DNA of 64,000 nt from Impatiens glandulifera (taxonomy: Eukaryota; Streptophyta; Magnoliopsida; Ericales; Balsaminaceae), in the NCBI RefSeq assembly GCF_907164915.1, contig NC_061866.1, positions 47,485,370 to 47,549,369 of the forward strand. The letters run 5' to 3'. Of this stretch, positions 34,933 to 47,779 are shown piece by piece. The first letter of the stretch is position 1, and each line of letters starts with the position of its first letter. Under the pieces are notes generated by a model, which was not told the origin of the DNA, ran no database searches, and was given only the letters and a program-made list of their open reading frames with translations. The translations under genes were made by a program, and so were the position numbers.

Positions 34933-35685
34933 TTAGTTAAAAAGTTGAACTTATATTATTAAAATGTCATGCGTTTATTAAATTTTGGGTTGAATTTAAA
35001 ATATAAAGTATTATTAACCTAGTTGGTTAAAATGTTGTACTTGTTTTGTTAGGTTGCAAATTCGAAGCATACCTATATCATTTTTAATTTTATTTTTAAC
35101 CGTTTTAAATTTATGGGCGGGTCAACCCACAATCCGATCCAAGTATCCATTTACTCTTACATATATCCAAATTAACCACAACTCTCGACCCGGCAATCAG
35201 GACACTTTAAAAATTAAGCATCATTATATATATAGATTAGTTAGTTAAAAAATTGAACTTATATTGTTAAAATGTCACGCGTTTATCAAATTTTGGGTTG
35301 AATTTAAAATATAAAGTGTTATTAACCTAGTTGGTTAAAAGGTTGTATTTGTTTTGTTAGGTTGCAAGTTCGAACCATACCTATAGTATTTTTAATTTTA
35401 TTTTTAACCGTTTTAAGTTTATGGGCGGGTTAACCTACAAACCCAAGTATTCATTTACTCTCACATATATTCAAATTAACCACGGCTCTCGACCCGGCAA
35501 TCCGGACACTTTAAAAATTAAGCATTATTATATATATATAGATTATATTATCTTAAGAGTGTAGTACTCCTTACCAAACACAGCTAATATATATATATAA
35601 ATAAATAAAATGATATTTAAAGTGAAAAAACCAACACAATAATCTATGTCATCCATCCTCTTTCTTAATAATTATTTTATTTCTC

Positions 35686-35735
<50 letters not shown>

Positions 35736-38700
35736 ATATAATAATAAAATTATTTAAAGTTATATTTAATGATTAATCACGAACCTTAAAACATTCTAAT
35801 TTAGATTTAAAAAAAATGCATTATTGACTATAAATATATTTTTATCTTATACTTTTTATTTAATTATTTTATCTCTAATTAATTATATATATAATATTTT
35901 TTATAAATAATTTATATATAAATTATATATTTTAATCATTAATTTTATATAAATACAATTTTATCTTTTATTATTTTTTTTCCTTATCATATATATATAT
36001 ATAATATTTTCTTTTTTTAACATAAATAATTTTTTTAGTTAATATAAAAATTAATTAATTGATAATAAATATTAAATACAAAATATATATATATATACAC
36101 AAAATAATAAAATTATTTTAACAATCTCAAGTGGTCTACCATTTAAAGGGTTCACATTTCATACTTAATACCAGAGTTCGAATCCCAAACATGCAAATTT
36201 AGATTTTCAAAAATGCATTCTTGACTATAATATATAATGACACAACTTTAAAACAAATAATACGAGACATTTGAAAGTGTGAGGTCGGAATTAGTGGTTG
36301 GTTTGACGAACATTTGAAAGTGTAAGTCACGAGATGAAGATCAGGTGGTGGGTGGTTTGTCGAGTGTGAAGTTGGAATTAGTGGTTCGTTTGACGAACAT
36401 TTACAAGTTTGAGGTCACGAGATGAAGGTCGGGTAGTGGTTAGTAGTTAGTAGTTGATTTGACGTTGGATAAGAGGTCTATGATCAATTGAGATTAATTG
36501 TTGAAATGAGAGTAAAATAGTGGTCAACTAAGATTTGTGAGTGGTTTGTCGAGGGATAAAGATGCATATGAAAAAATGTGAGTCACAAAATTATGGTCAT
36601 TGAGTGATTTGTCAAGGGTATAAAAAAACATATAAAAAAGTGTGAGTCTTAGATAAAATTAGTTAATTGGGGGTTAAGTGGGAGTGTGAAAGAGATAAAA
36701 TATATATTAACATTAAGTTTAAGATTAAATTTAATTTTTACAAACTAAAACTAATTTTAAATTAATTAGATTCGAATAATATTAATTTTATTTAAAATAT
36801 TTATAGATAAATAATATTTTTTATATATATATTCTTATTTGTACAATGGTACGAATTTATACTAGTTAACATAGTGACATTAATATTTTATTTATTTATA
36901 AATATCATTTCTGTTAAACAAAATTAATTTTGAACAAAGAAATTTTTATTTATTTATAAATTATTTTTGTTTTAAATAGATTATTAGAAATTAATTTAAA
37001 TAAAACAATGTTTAAAATATATTTTAATTATGTATATATTAAAAATTTTAATAATATTTATTTCTCCGACTACATCCCAATTCTAACTTCAACTCCATCT
37101 ATTTTCAAACAGACCCACTAGTAAGTTAAATGACCCATAAGTTAAACGTTTGAATTATATTTAAATTTTAATACAAAATATAATTTGAGACTAATTTGTG
37201 TTCATTTTATTACTTAGTTTTAAATAAAATTATTAATTTATTTTCATATATATATCCAAATTAATCACAATTCTCGATATTATAATTCAGACACCTTTAA
37301 AAATGAAACATCATTATATATATAAATAGATTAGTTAGTTAAAATGTTGAAATTATATTGTAAAAACGTGTTGTATTTATCAAATTTGGTGTTAAATTTA
37401 AAATGTAGAGTGTTATTAACCTAGTTGGTTAAAAAAAATAAAAATAAAATAAAAAGTGAATAAGATTTTCTTTTCAGTTGCTGACTTGAACACCATATTC
37501 CAACACTGGGGAGTATCATTTCCGTCGACGGGCGGTCAATGGAACGTAATCGGAGACCCATGCACTGGAGTTGCCATCGATTCAAACTCCCTCTTCCAAA
37601 ATCCATCGTACAATCCAGGCATCAAATGCGACTGTACCTTCAACAACAACGCTACTTGTCATATTACTCAACTGTTAGTTCCTCCTCCACTTTTCTTCGC
37701 GCCATTTTGCTCTATCTTTTGATCGTATTGGCGATCGTTATTCTATTTCAGTTCAGTTGTGATTCTACAGTTTAGTACTGGATCCGTAACTTGTAAGACT
37801 GCTAGCTAATTGGATGTTTGTCACTTTGTCTTCAAATAATCCTTTCATTTTGTTTTTCTTAAACTAGCTACACAATAAGCATCGGGAGGAGATTCTAATC
37901 CTTTTTCAATTCCTATTTTTCATAATCTTAAGCACTTTTGTTGTTGTTATTTTATTTTTCTAAGAAGCTTTACTCTAAATGTCAATCACAGAAGAGTATA
38001 TGAAGTAAATGCTGCAGGAACAATCCCAGATGCGTTATGGACTCTTACATTCCTCACTTTCTTGTAAGTCTTTTCATTGTTGAACTAATTTTTTTAGTAG
38101 AGTTGTGTAATGCCCTTAGGTTGAGATACTCACAATTGATTTAAACTAGTAGACCCGCAGAATCCATTTTATTATTATTATGGTTTGGATTTGCAAAATG
38201 ATCCATAATGCTGAAATACATTTTTATCTGTGGCAGGGACATTGGACGGAATATACTCTCAGGTCCTCTTTCCCCAGCTATTGGCAATCTGACTCGATTG
38301 CAGTACTTGTAAGATGCATTTTTTTGGTTTTATCTCCCTTACACGATGAATAGTTTATCCTAATACACTTCTTTTCTGTGTTTGACGGTTCAATAAATCT
38401 CTTCTCAGGTCTCTTGGTGTTAATAAATTGTCTGGGGAGATACCAAAGGAACTAGGATTGCTTACAGATTTAAGATTATTGTATGTTTTTTTTTCCGTCT
38501 ATTTCCAAAGTGATATTGGACAGATTTTCATCTCTTAAAGCAAGGGACTACAAAGAGATTAACTAATGTAGAACTGCCGATACTGTAACCTATAAAAAGG
38601 CCAAAGAGCGATATGATAGAAATATTCCATTTTCTTAATCTGTTATAGAGTTGGCCGGATACCATGCATATGTTCTCTCATGTAGAACATGGTTATCAGG

Positions 38701-41700
38701 AAATAGTTCTGTTATCCAACCTATCTAGTGTTGTGGATCATCAAATAATTCATTTCTTTCAATCCCACAACAAATTATGTCAATCTGTATTCTTGTTTTT
38801 CCCCCTTTTGAAATAAGCTCTAATTTAAGTATATATGATGCATTTAATATACTTACATTTTTCTTCGTTGATCATTCATATCTATTTTTTGCCAATAACT
38901 TCTCTGGTCCATTGCCAGATAATGGAAACATTCCTGTTTCTTTTAATTACTGTTATAAAGTTGTGGCACATGGTTATATTTCTGTTATCCAACTTATCTA
39001 GTGTCGTGGCATCAAATACTTAATTTCTGTCAATCACCACAACAATTAAGCCAAGTAGCTGTATTCCACTTTCTTATTTCTTCTTTACTCTGTTTTTTTC
39101 TTTCTTTCGAGAAAGATCTAGTCTAAATATATATTATGCATTAATACACTTACATTTTTCTTCACTCGCCATTCAGGTCTTTTTCTTCAAACAACTTCTC
39201 TGGTACATTGCCATCTGAAATTGGTAACTTACTGAAATTAACACAATTGTAAGTTCTGCCTATCAATGTAATTTTCTCCCTTTCTTTGTTAGGGTAGTCA
39301 TCTTTCGTTGGAATGTGATACGAGAGGTAGGTAGGGCTAATTGAGAAGGAATAATTAAAGAAGGGAGTTAAAACGTCTAGCGGTTATTAGAAAAGACGGT
39401 TATGAAGAGTGCTTTCATATCAGAATGCTTTCTGATTCTAATTGGAAGTAGATGCACATGTTAAATTATAACACTTGGTATCCTAGAACAAATGAGTCTT
39501 AACAGGAACTCTTTTCATGCTATTACTATATGTACATCTGTTATGGTGTTGATATTATTATTTGTGTCCTAACACATGATTCCACTAAGCAGTTCAGAGG
39601 ACAAATATCTCTAGTTAGAAACAGTGTTCTATTACTCGTCTAAAAAATTTGGTAACTGTTGTAATTATTTTTGGGAAGATGGACAAACAAATGTTTAGGT
39701 CACTAAAGCTGTGGCATGTTTGACCAACCAAACTATGCATATCAGTTATGATCTGATCAGTTTTGCCTACAGTAGGACAAATATATGATAATATTTCTAC
39801 TGCTGGACATTTTTCAAAAACTAAAGATTGTGACATGGTTTAACTGTTTTTTTCCTGGTTAGCAACTTCACATGATAGAAGATAATGCAAGACTAAAAGT
39901 TAATATGTCTACTTTTTGAATAACCTCCTTGGTAACTATTTATAGTCTCCAATTCATGGAATGGATGCCATGTTAATAAATCTTTAGTCGTTATACTTGT
40001 GCATCTCTGTGGAGATTCATGACAGGAAAAAGTTGCATATAGGATTGGAGGATACAAAAGTATTTAAGTACTGTAGTTATCTCTTAATATTCTATTGCTA
40101 GTCCCTAAGCTACATACTAAATAGATTTGATATGTTCTCAAGACTAACTACCCAGGGTCAATTCGTTATTCATGCTCCACATTTGTGGACGATTTAACTT
40201 ACCTATAGGATAATGTGGACACCCTTTGTATGCACTAATATCCCTTTAGAAAAAAAGGGAGCCACTTTGCATTCCAGTTGCTCTCTGGATATTTTCTGCT
40301 TGTCGTCCATTTTGTTGTTGATCCTTCTTTATAAAAAGTGCATTGTTTTCTTCATTATAAGAACATGTGTCATTGATGAACATCCCACACCTTGACAGGT
40401 ATATGGATAGTTGTGGAGCTAGTGGTCCTATACCTGCAACTTTTGCTGCTCTACAGAATCTGAATATTGTGTAAGAGCTCTCAAGACCATTTGTTTATTT
40501 ATTTTTTCCTTTATGGGATTCTTTTTATAACACAAACCACCTGAAATTCCTACCGAGTAACATTTGGCGCTTGTAGGTGGGCATCAGATAATAATTTCAC
40601 AGGCAACATACCTGATTTCATTGGGGGTTGGACTAAGTTAACAGAATTGTAAGCATACCAAGTTTTCTCTTCTATGCATTGAAATAATGGTGTTCTATCT
40701 TTATCTCATTCTTGAACTTCAACATCTACTGCTATCTTCTATAGTTCAGATGTGGCTGAACGTTTGCCATTATAATTGATGGTACTCAGTCACAGATAAT
40801 TATTTTGCAGGAGGTTTCAGGGGAATTCTTTCCAGGGTCCAATTCCATCAACATTTTCCAACTTAACCTTGTTGGAGAGCTTGTGAGTTTTTACAGCTAT
40901 GTGTGCCTTTCATTTTGTAATAAAGTATTTATCTTCAAAAGAATATCTTTACTATTTGCAGACGAATAAGTGACTTAACCACGGGGAGCTCACAACTAAC
41001 TTTTATCCAGAACATGACTTCTCTGAAAACCTTGTAAGGAACTGTAGCTTATAAAATTGTCGAATTTTCATTTCCCTCCCTAATATAGAGGTGTATCTTT
41101 GCAGAATTCTGAGAAACAACAATATTTCAGGATCTATATCAAGCTTTATGGGAGGATTTTTAAATTTGACATCTCTGTAAGATGTCTTCTTATCTTTTAA
41201 ATACTGTTTAGACAATTATTTTTCTCATTATTTTCTAGCATATATTCCCATCTCTAACAAGGATACCTGTTTCAATTTTGCAGTGATCTGAGTTTCAATA
41301 ACTTAACAGGATGGATTCCAGAGGCAGTGTTCAATTTGAGCTCTCTCTCCTTCTTGTAATAACATCCTCACTTGGTCGTTTTTATTTTAGTCCAACGTTG
41401 CATTCAATGCGATAAAGCCTCTAACAACTTTTTGGTTAGGTATCTTGGGAATAACAAACTGATTGGTTCTGTCCCTTCACAAAAAAGCCAATCTCTCCTC
41501 ATTGTGTAAGTACATCTTCAATGAACTTGTACTTGGATCATGTAATTTTTTTTCCATCAGTTAAGTTCTATCAGTTCAAAAATTCTTTTGCCACCACTCT
41601 TAAGATGTTTTATTTTATTTCAAAGATGGCAGTAACTTGTTGATATTTTGGCTTCATATATACAAATTTATGCTAGTAATTTGTCAGTGCCACTTTTTCT

Positions 41701-44700
41701 TTTGAGTTTAACATGTAGTCAGTAATACTTGAAATGAGCCAATGGTAATTTCCTCAGAATTGTAAAAATAGTGTTAGTCTTGTGTGTCATACTTCTTGTT
41801 TCTTTTAGAAACAAATCCACTTCCAAAATCACAAAGTTATGATGTCTAATAGGATTAGGCTTGATTTTTGTTATATAGACATATAGGGTGATCACTTGTT
41901 ACCAACAATACAATCATTTTGTATTAATATGTTGTTGTCTTTCAAATAATGTCCATGATATATCATAACTGAATGAGAAAAAAATCCTTGTTAATATTCT
42001 CATAATAGGTCACACCTATATTTACAATTATAAAATTTGTTTTTCTTCAATCAAGATTAATTAGGATTTGTGAAATCTCTCATTGTTCATTCTAATATAT
42101 ATAGGAAATAAAATCAGGTATACAAATTAAGCCTAGATTCTCCAAACCAAGGGCCGAGCTTAGTTTGGTTAAGGCACACCAAAATAGTGCCTTGTTTAGA
42201 ATACGAGGTGCTTGTTGCCTTGATGGAACTTAGTTGAGCATGATGGATTTGTTTTCAACTTTCTCACTCATAAGATGTCTATCAATCTGAACATGTATAG
42301 TTTGATTGTGGTGAACATGATTTTGGGGCAATTGTGATTGCCCAGTGATTGTCACATACAATCTGGGTAGGATCTATGGCTCCAAACTTTAGTTTGTTTG
42401 GCTCCCTTTTTAAATCATTTTTTTCATAAATATCTAAAATCAACTGCTGAACTACTTTGTGGTAACAACTATTCGCCTTTTGCCATGTCATAAAATTTCC
42501 CCATGGAAGCCGATCTTCTGACACAAGGAAAACCTGTCCGATCAACATTTGTTTCCCAATCCTTACCTATTCCTAAACTTTCGTGTTTACCTTAAAAATA
42601 GTGATAAATATGGAGTGAAAGTATTGGACTTTAATTAAAGGTATTGAGAATGCATTGAAGAAAGTGCTAGTTGCATGTTAAGATACATTTGTTTTGGTTT
42701 TATTGGCTATGGAAAGACTTCTCACATTTCTATTGCATGCAGAGATCTTTCTTATAATGAACTATCAGGGTCATTTCCTACTTGGATAAGTGACAACAAT
42801 CTGCAGATGTATGTAAAGTTAAATATTGTCACTACTTTCTTGTAATTTTATCTAACAAGTCTGATATTTGATATAAGTACTTTTTAATCTGATGTTGCAT
42901 TATCTTTTGTATATTTCCCAGTAATTTAGTTGCCAATAACTTCACTATTGGAAGCTCGAACAACAGGTAATTCTCTATGCCTCATGCTCTAGATATATGT
43001 GTTCACATAGTGTGTTACTATCTTCCTTTTTCACTTTTTGAATGAAGAGCCTGTTCCTTGATAATTTTGCATACACTTGATTTGACTCATTTGCAATAAA
43101 GTTGAATGACAGCTCAATTGAATATATTGGAAGAGAAAGGAGATTTCTTCATAAATTTGTTTGATTAACTGTTACAAAGTAACCTACAAATTATAGGCAA
43201 TAGAGGAAGAACTAAATGAATGTTCCTATAAGTATTAATAAACCTTTCTTTTAGGGAAGACACTTGGAGTTAATGTCTCTTGGAAAGGCAAAGGTGTTGT
43301 TTTGAATGAGACTAATTTGATATTTACACATGATGCTCACACCTTTTCTTTCAGATGCTTTCTCATTATATATTCTTTTCCATAAGTTTCATGTTTGACC
43401 ATCCTTTGACTTATTTCATTTATACAATTCTACACTGGTTGATTCTGGAAAATATAGATGAAGTTCTATCGGAATATGATCTTGGATGTTCAAACATTTG
43501 ATGTTGCATGTTTACTTACACAATATGGAATGTTGTAATTGACATGAACAGTTGTTTGTTTCAGTGGTTTGCCTTCTGGTCTAAATTGTCTTCAGAAGAA
43601 CTTTCCTTGTGGTCGCAATTCACCTACATGTAAGTTCAATGTACGAGCTTTGTGTTATTCTATACATGAGAATTCAACATCTTTGCACGTTGAAGTTGGA
43701 AGTCTTTGGATTAGAACCTATGATTCTACCATTATTTGATGAACTTATCCTTTTGTAGCGGTAATTTTATATAATTTGTTGAAGGTCGAGCTTTATAGCC
43801 ACAAGGTCATGGGTTTGAGCCTTCCTTACCATTTAAAAAAAAGTTGTATATAATTTGTTGAGGATCCTGATTTGGTTTTCTGTGACAAAAGACATGCATA
43901 GCACTATAATTCTTATCATATACACAAAATAGCAAATCATATGGTGGATAGAGAAAGAGAGACATCAAATTAAAATCCTTTGAAATATTCTCTTCCATTG
44001 TGGGCAGTGTATGTAGGTTCAATGCCCTTCTATCTAAGTTTGGAAGATAATTCTCAATGTGAAAACACAGAGAACAATGTGTTAATCTTTAAATAGGATG
44101 CGCTAATCCACTGCGCTATGCGGTCTTGTTTATTCCAATATTGTTTCTGAGAGAACAATTATGAGTTGAGTTCATCATAGTCTTCTTTCTTGCTCATGAA
44201 CAGATTCCAACTTTGCAATCAAGTGTGGTGGTCCTCCAATTACCTCTTCTACCGGTATTCAATTTGAGAGGGAAAATGAGAGTCTTGGACCAGCCACATA
44301 TTTTACTACCGGCACAAGCCGGTGGGCTGTGAGTAATGCCGGGCGCTTTGCAGAGAACAATAACCCACTATTTACAGCAGGCTCTACGTCTCAGTTCAAT
44401 AGTTTAGACTCAGAGTTGTTCCAAACAGCCAGAAAATCTCCTGGATCTCTCAGATACTACGGATTAGGTCTTGAGAATGGAAACTATACTGTCAGCCTCC
44501 AGTTTGCAGAAATTGAAATATCTAACGAGCAGTCTAAGTGGCAAAGTCTTGGAAGGCGTGTTTTTGATGTATATATCCAGGTAACTTATTAAATGGTGAA
44601 ATTTGACGAAATAACTCTGATAACATAACAGGGTTATTTTTAAAAATAACAGGGGAGTAATCTTTGTAAAATTGACCTTTTGCCCTGGCAAAAGAATAAT

Positions 44701-47640
44701 ATACCCCATGCCAAAATAATTCCGCTTCTTCTCTTCTTTCTCTTCCTTCATTCTCTTCTCTCCCTTCTACGGCTACAACGGACGAACCACATTCCCTCCC
44801 TCAGCGGAACGACCTGTCCAAGCAAACGCCGCCGAGACGCCTACGAAAAATGTTGCAAATGCATTTTTCGCAGGCGAAAAAAAGTAAATTCGTAGACGAA
44901 AATGCATTTTTCGTATGCGGAAAATGCATTTTCGTCTACGAAAAATGCATTTTCGCTTGCGCTAACAATCAATATGAACAATGTTTTCAGCTATAACAAT
45001 ATAAATATGAAACTCATCGGCAGGCGTAGCAGACGTCAGGAAGATAACAGACGTCGGGGAGAGGGGAAGCAGAAGAAGCAGAAGTCTCGGCAGCGTTTGC
45101 TTGGACGGAAAGAAGAGAAGAAGGAATTATTTTTTCCGGGAGTATATTGGTCCGTTCCTAGAAAGGATGGAAATTCAGGTCGAAGAAAGTTTCCGGCGAG
45201 GAGAAAACAGAGAGAAAGTTTCGGCAAGAGGGGAGAATGAAGGAAGAGAAAGGGGAAAGAAGTGAAGAGGGCATTATTTTTGCCAGGGGTATAATTGTTT
45301 TTTGCCAGGGGCAAAAGGTTAGTTTTTGCAAAGATTACTCCCTTATTATTTTTTGAAATAACCCTGTTATCAGGGTTATTTCGTCAAATTTCCCATTAAA
45401 TGTGTCTAATATATCCATTTTAGGCATTATGTGTGAATATTTCATGCTTTGATTTTGTTTTTCAAATAATGCAATTGTGGATCCAAGAGGTATCATGGCC
45501 AATGCAACTCATTTATATAGCTTTAGAGTGACTGATATCAAGAATTCCCTAAAAAGTAGTGTTCACATAATTTTTTCAGGGACAACTAGAACTTAAGGAT
45601 TTTGATATAGTGAAAGCGGCAGGTGGTGCAACTCGACCCCATGAAAGAAAATTTACTGCTAATGTGTTTGAAAACTATCTTGAGATCCATCTGTTTTGGG
45701 CTGGTAAAGGGACCTGTTGTATACCCCCACAAGATACATACGGTCCCTTGATCTCAGCAATCAGTGCAACTCCAGGTATTCTTTTGATACAGATCTATTA
45801 AATTATCGAGATGCCATACATGACTTCTTAAGCTTTTCTACAGACTTTGTTCCCACCGTAAGTAACAAGCCTCCAAGCTCTAAGAAGAACAATACAGGCT
45901 TGATTGAGGGAGTTGTTGTTTCTGTTGGAGTTGTAATCTTGGCATCTTTGTTTGCTTTATATTTCTATATTCAAAGGAAAAAAAGATTACAGAACATTGA
46001 TGATGAAGGTACAGTGTTGTTAACCTGATTACCTAACCTGCCTCTGTTCTTTTAGCTTCTTTCTGGTCAGTGAGGAGAAAAAATGAAATCTTCAAGAAGT
46101 TTTACTCATTTGTTCTATGTGTATATTTACAGAGTTCCTGGGAATGGAGACGAAACCGTTCATGTTCAGTTACAGTGAGCTGAGAGCTGCAACAGAAGAT
46201 TTTTCCTCCATGAACAAGCTTGGGGAGGGTGGCTTTGGACCGGTTTTCAAGGTAATCTACCATGTAATTGAAGAAACACAAAATTAAACTAAAATGAACC
46301 ATAAAAATAAACATACCCTATTACCCTTACCTTTTATGCCATAATGACCAAGATGCATAAAACAATTAATGCAATTCTTTTGTTTATTAATTTGTTCTTT
46401 TATCTCAACAGGGGACACTCAGTGATGGACGGGTAGTTGCTGCTAAGCAATTGTCCGTTGCATCCCACCAAGGAAAAAAACAGTTTGTAGCAGAGATAGC
46501 TACAATATCTGCAGTGCAGCACCGTAATCTTGTCAAACTGTATGGTTGCTGTCTTGAAGGAGAAAAAAGACTGCTTGTTTATGAGTTTCTAGAAAACAAG
46601 AGTCTCGACCAAGCACTGTTTGGTATATTGATTGCCTTCATAGTTCTTCCTGCTTTAGAATTACAAATTGAGATAATATGGTGAATGTGAATGTTCTTCG
46701 CATATATACATTGCAGGAAAGGCTGATTTAATTCTTGATTGGCCCACTCGTCTTGATATTTGCTTGGGCGTAGCAAGAGGTTTAACTTACCTTCATGAGG
46801 AATCTCGGATACGAATTGTGCATAGAGATGTGAAGGCTAGTAATATTTTGCTCGACTCCAGTCTTAATCCCAAGATATCTGATTTTGGTTTGGCCAAACT
46901 GTATGATGATAAGAAGACCCATATAAGCACCCGTGTTGCAGGGACTATGTAAGATCTCTTTCAGTTAAGCTGCTCCCTGAAGTCCTAAATTGAAGACTTT
47001 TATCTTTTCCTTGTTTTGCAGTGGGTATCTCGCACCAGAGTATGCTATGCGTGGACACCTTACAGAGAAAGCTGATGTGTTTGGTTTTGGTGTGGTGACC
47101 TTGGAGATTGTGGCTGGAAGACCAAACTCTGACTCAAATTTGGATACAGACAAGATCTATCTTCTAGAATGGGTATGTCTCATCATTTTGAAATTTTGAA
47201 TTATATCCAACAAATTTGAATTTCTTTTTCTTCTATAAATGCAGGCTTGGAATCTGCACGAAAACAATGCTGAAGTTGAGCTTGTAGATGAAAAGATGTC
47301 AGAGTTTAACGAAGAAGAAGTAAAGCGATTAATTGGGGTGGCTCTACTCTGCACTCAGACTTCTCCAGCAATGAGACCTTCCATGTCTCGTGTAGTGGCA
47401 ATGCTTTCTGGAGACATAGAAGTTGGTTCAGTGGCTTCTCGGCCTGGATATCTGACTGATTGGAAATTTAGCGACACCACCACCACTTTCATGACCAATT
47501 ATTCACCGGACTCGAAAACTGAAAATACAACACACTTCACCTCATTTAACACAGAAGTCGGAACTTCTACAGAAGGGTCCCCTACTTACAATCCATCTAA
47601 ACCTCTGCTGCTTGATGGCAGCATTGGGGAGGAAAAATAA
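33289..47640 (+). CDS. LRR-VIII receptor-like kinase with malectin domain, 24 exons, 1,035 aa
   Basis: Exons: 33289-33391, 37478-37673, 37992-38063, 38237-38308, 38409-38480, 39177-39248, 40399-40470, 40577-40648, 40811-40882, 40962-41033, 41105-41176, 41284-41355, 41440-41505, 42743-42808, 42922-42966, 43565-43629, 44204-44580, 45580-45775, 45844-46008, 46133-46251, 46412-46622, 46717-46948, 47022-47172 and 47245-47640. All join in phase, 3,108 nt, no stop. The product has a signal peptide ([13 protein letters not shown]), an N-terminal LRR cap, and about ten LRRs each on a 72-bp phase-2 exon. A malectin domain follows (about 430-610, KCGGPPI ... [12 protein letters not shown]), then a transmembrane helix ([19 protein letters not shown], about 635-655) and a kinase with GEGGFGPVF, Lys717, HRDVKASN (Asp814) and DFG (Asp832). 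HRD with Arg marks an active RD kinase. Plasma-membrane sensing is expected; the ligand is unknown. Intron 1 is 4.1 kb and repeat-filled. Confidence 0.96.
34680..35560. repeat. Three copies of a dispersed repeat in kinase intron 1
   Basis: Units near 34680-34980, 35050-35340 and 35360-35545 share GGTCAACCCACAATCCGA, AAGTATCCATTTACTCTCAC, CAAATTAACCACAGCTCTCG, TTTAAAAATTAAGCATCATT and AACCTAGTTGGTTAAAA. Partial copies lie at 37240-37430 in the same intron and at 8880-9110. No coding sequence. It is a non-autonomous element or its tandem relic; the class is not clear to me. Confidence 0.75.
34865..34929. repeat. (TA)n microsatellite in intron 1
   Basis: More than 30 TA units within the first repeat copy. 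Confidence 0.97.
35689..35741. repeat. (TA)n microsatellite in intron 1
   Basis: TA run interrupted once, in an AT-rich stretch. Confidence 0.95.
36150..36700. other. Semi-repetitive GT/GA-rich stretch in intron 1
   Basis: Repeats of GGTCGGAATTAGTGGTT, TTTGACGAACATTT and GTGGTTTGTCGAG at irregular spacing. No reading frame and no recognised family. Confidence 0.5.
38880..38935 (+). pseudogene. Decayed LRR pseudo-exon inside intron 5 of the kinase
   Basis: The stretch reads TTTGCCAATAACTTCTCTGG then CCATTGCCAGATAATGGAAA, closely like the start of the real exon at 39177. The upstream intron text (ttcttcgttgatcattca) is also alike. It lacks a usable acceptor AG and donor, so it is a dead exon duplicate. 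Confidence 0.7.
42282..42560 (-). pseudogene. Decayed copia RNase H fragment in kinase intron 13
   Basis: The minus strand reads [13 protein letters not shown], then about 30 residues later [13 protein letters not shown]. These sit where copia RNase H has W(K)SKKQ and CDNQ(A)AI. Poorly conserved and short; the assignment rests on these two motifs and their spacing. Confidence 0.45.
44099..44131 (-). pseudogene. 5' half of a tRNA-Arg inside kinase intron 16
   Basis: The minus strand carries GACCGCATAGCGCAGTGG and the next few bases of the D-arm, identical to the tRNA-Arg at 49661-49734 including part of its 5' flank, and then stops. The anticodon and 3' half are missing. Confidence 0.85.
44596..45394. 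mobile_element. Non-autonomous DNA transposon in kinase intron 17
   Basis: Termini GTGAAATTTGACGAAATAAC (left) and GGGAAATTTGACGAAATAAC (reverse complement of right) open TIRs of about 100 bp that include CAGGGTTATT, GGGAGTAATCTTTG and CCTTTTGCCC blocks. Flanking duplication is ATTAAATG at 44588-44595 and 45395-45402. The centre (44838-44960) has repeated CGAAAAATGCATTTTTCG-type palindromes. No transposase. The 8-bp duplication fits hAT or a MULE; TIR length favours a MULE. Confidence 0.85.
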
Positions 47641-47779
47641 GCAGTGAATCTTATTATGTTTGTGTATATGTATGTAATTTATAATATGTGGCTTATTATT
47701 CTGTTTGTGTTTCTTCTAGACAGAATTTGGTTTAAAACTCTCACGCAAATTGAAAATATTATTATTGTTTACATTTTTG

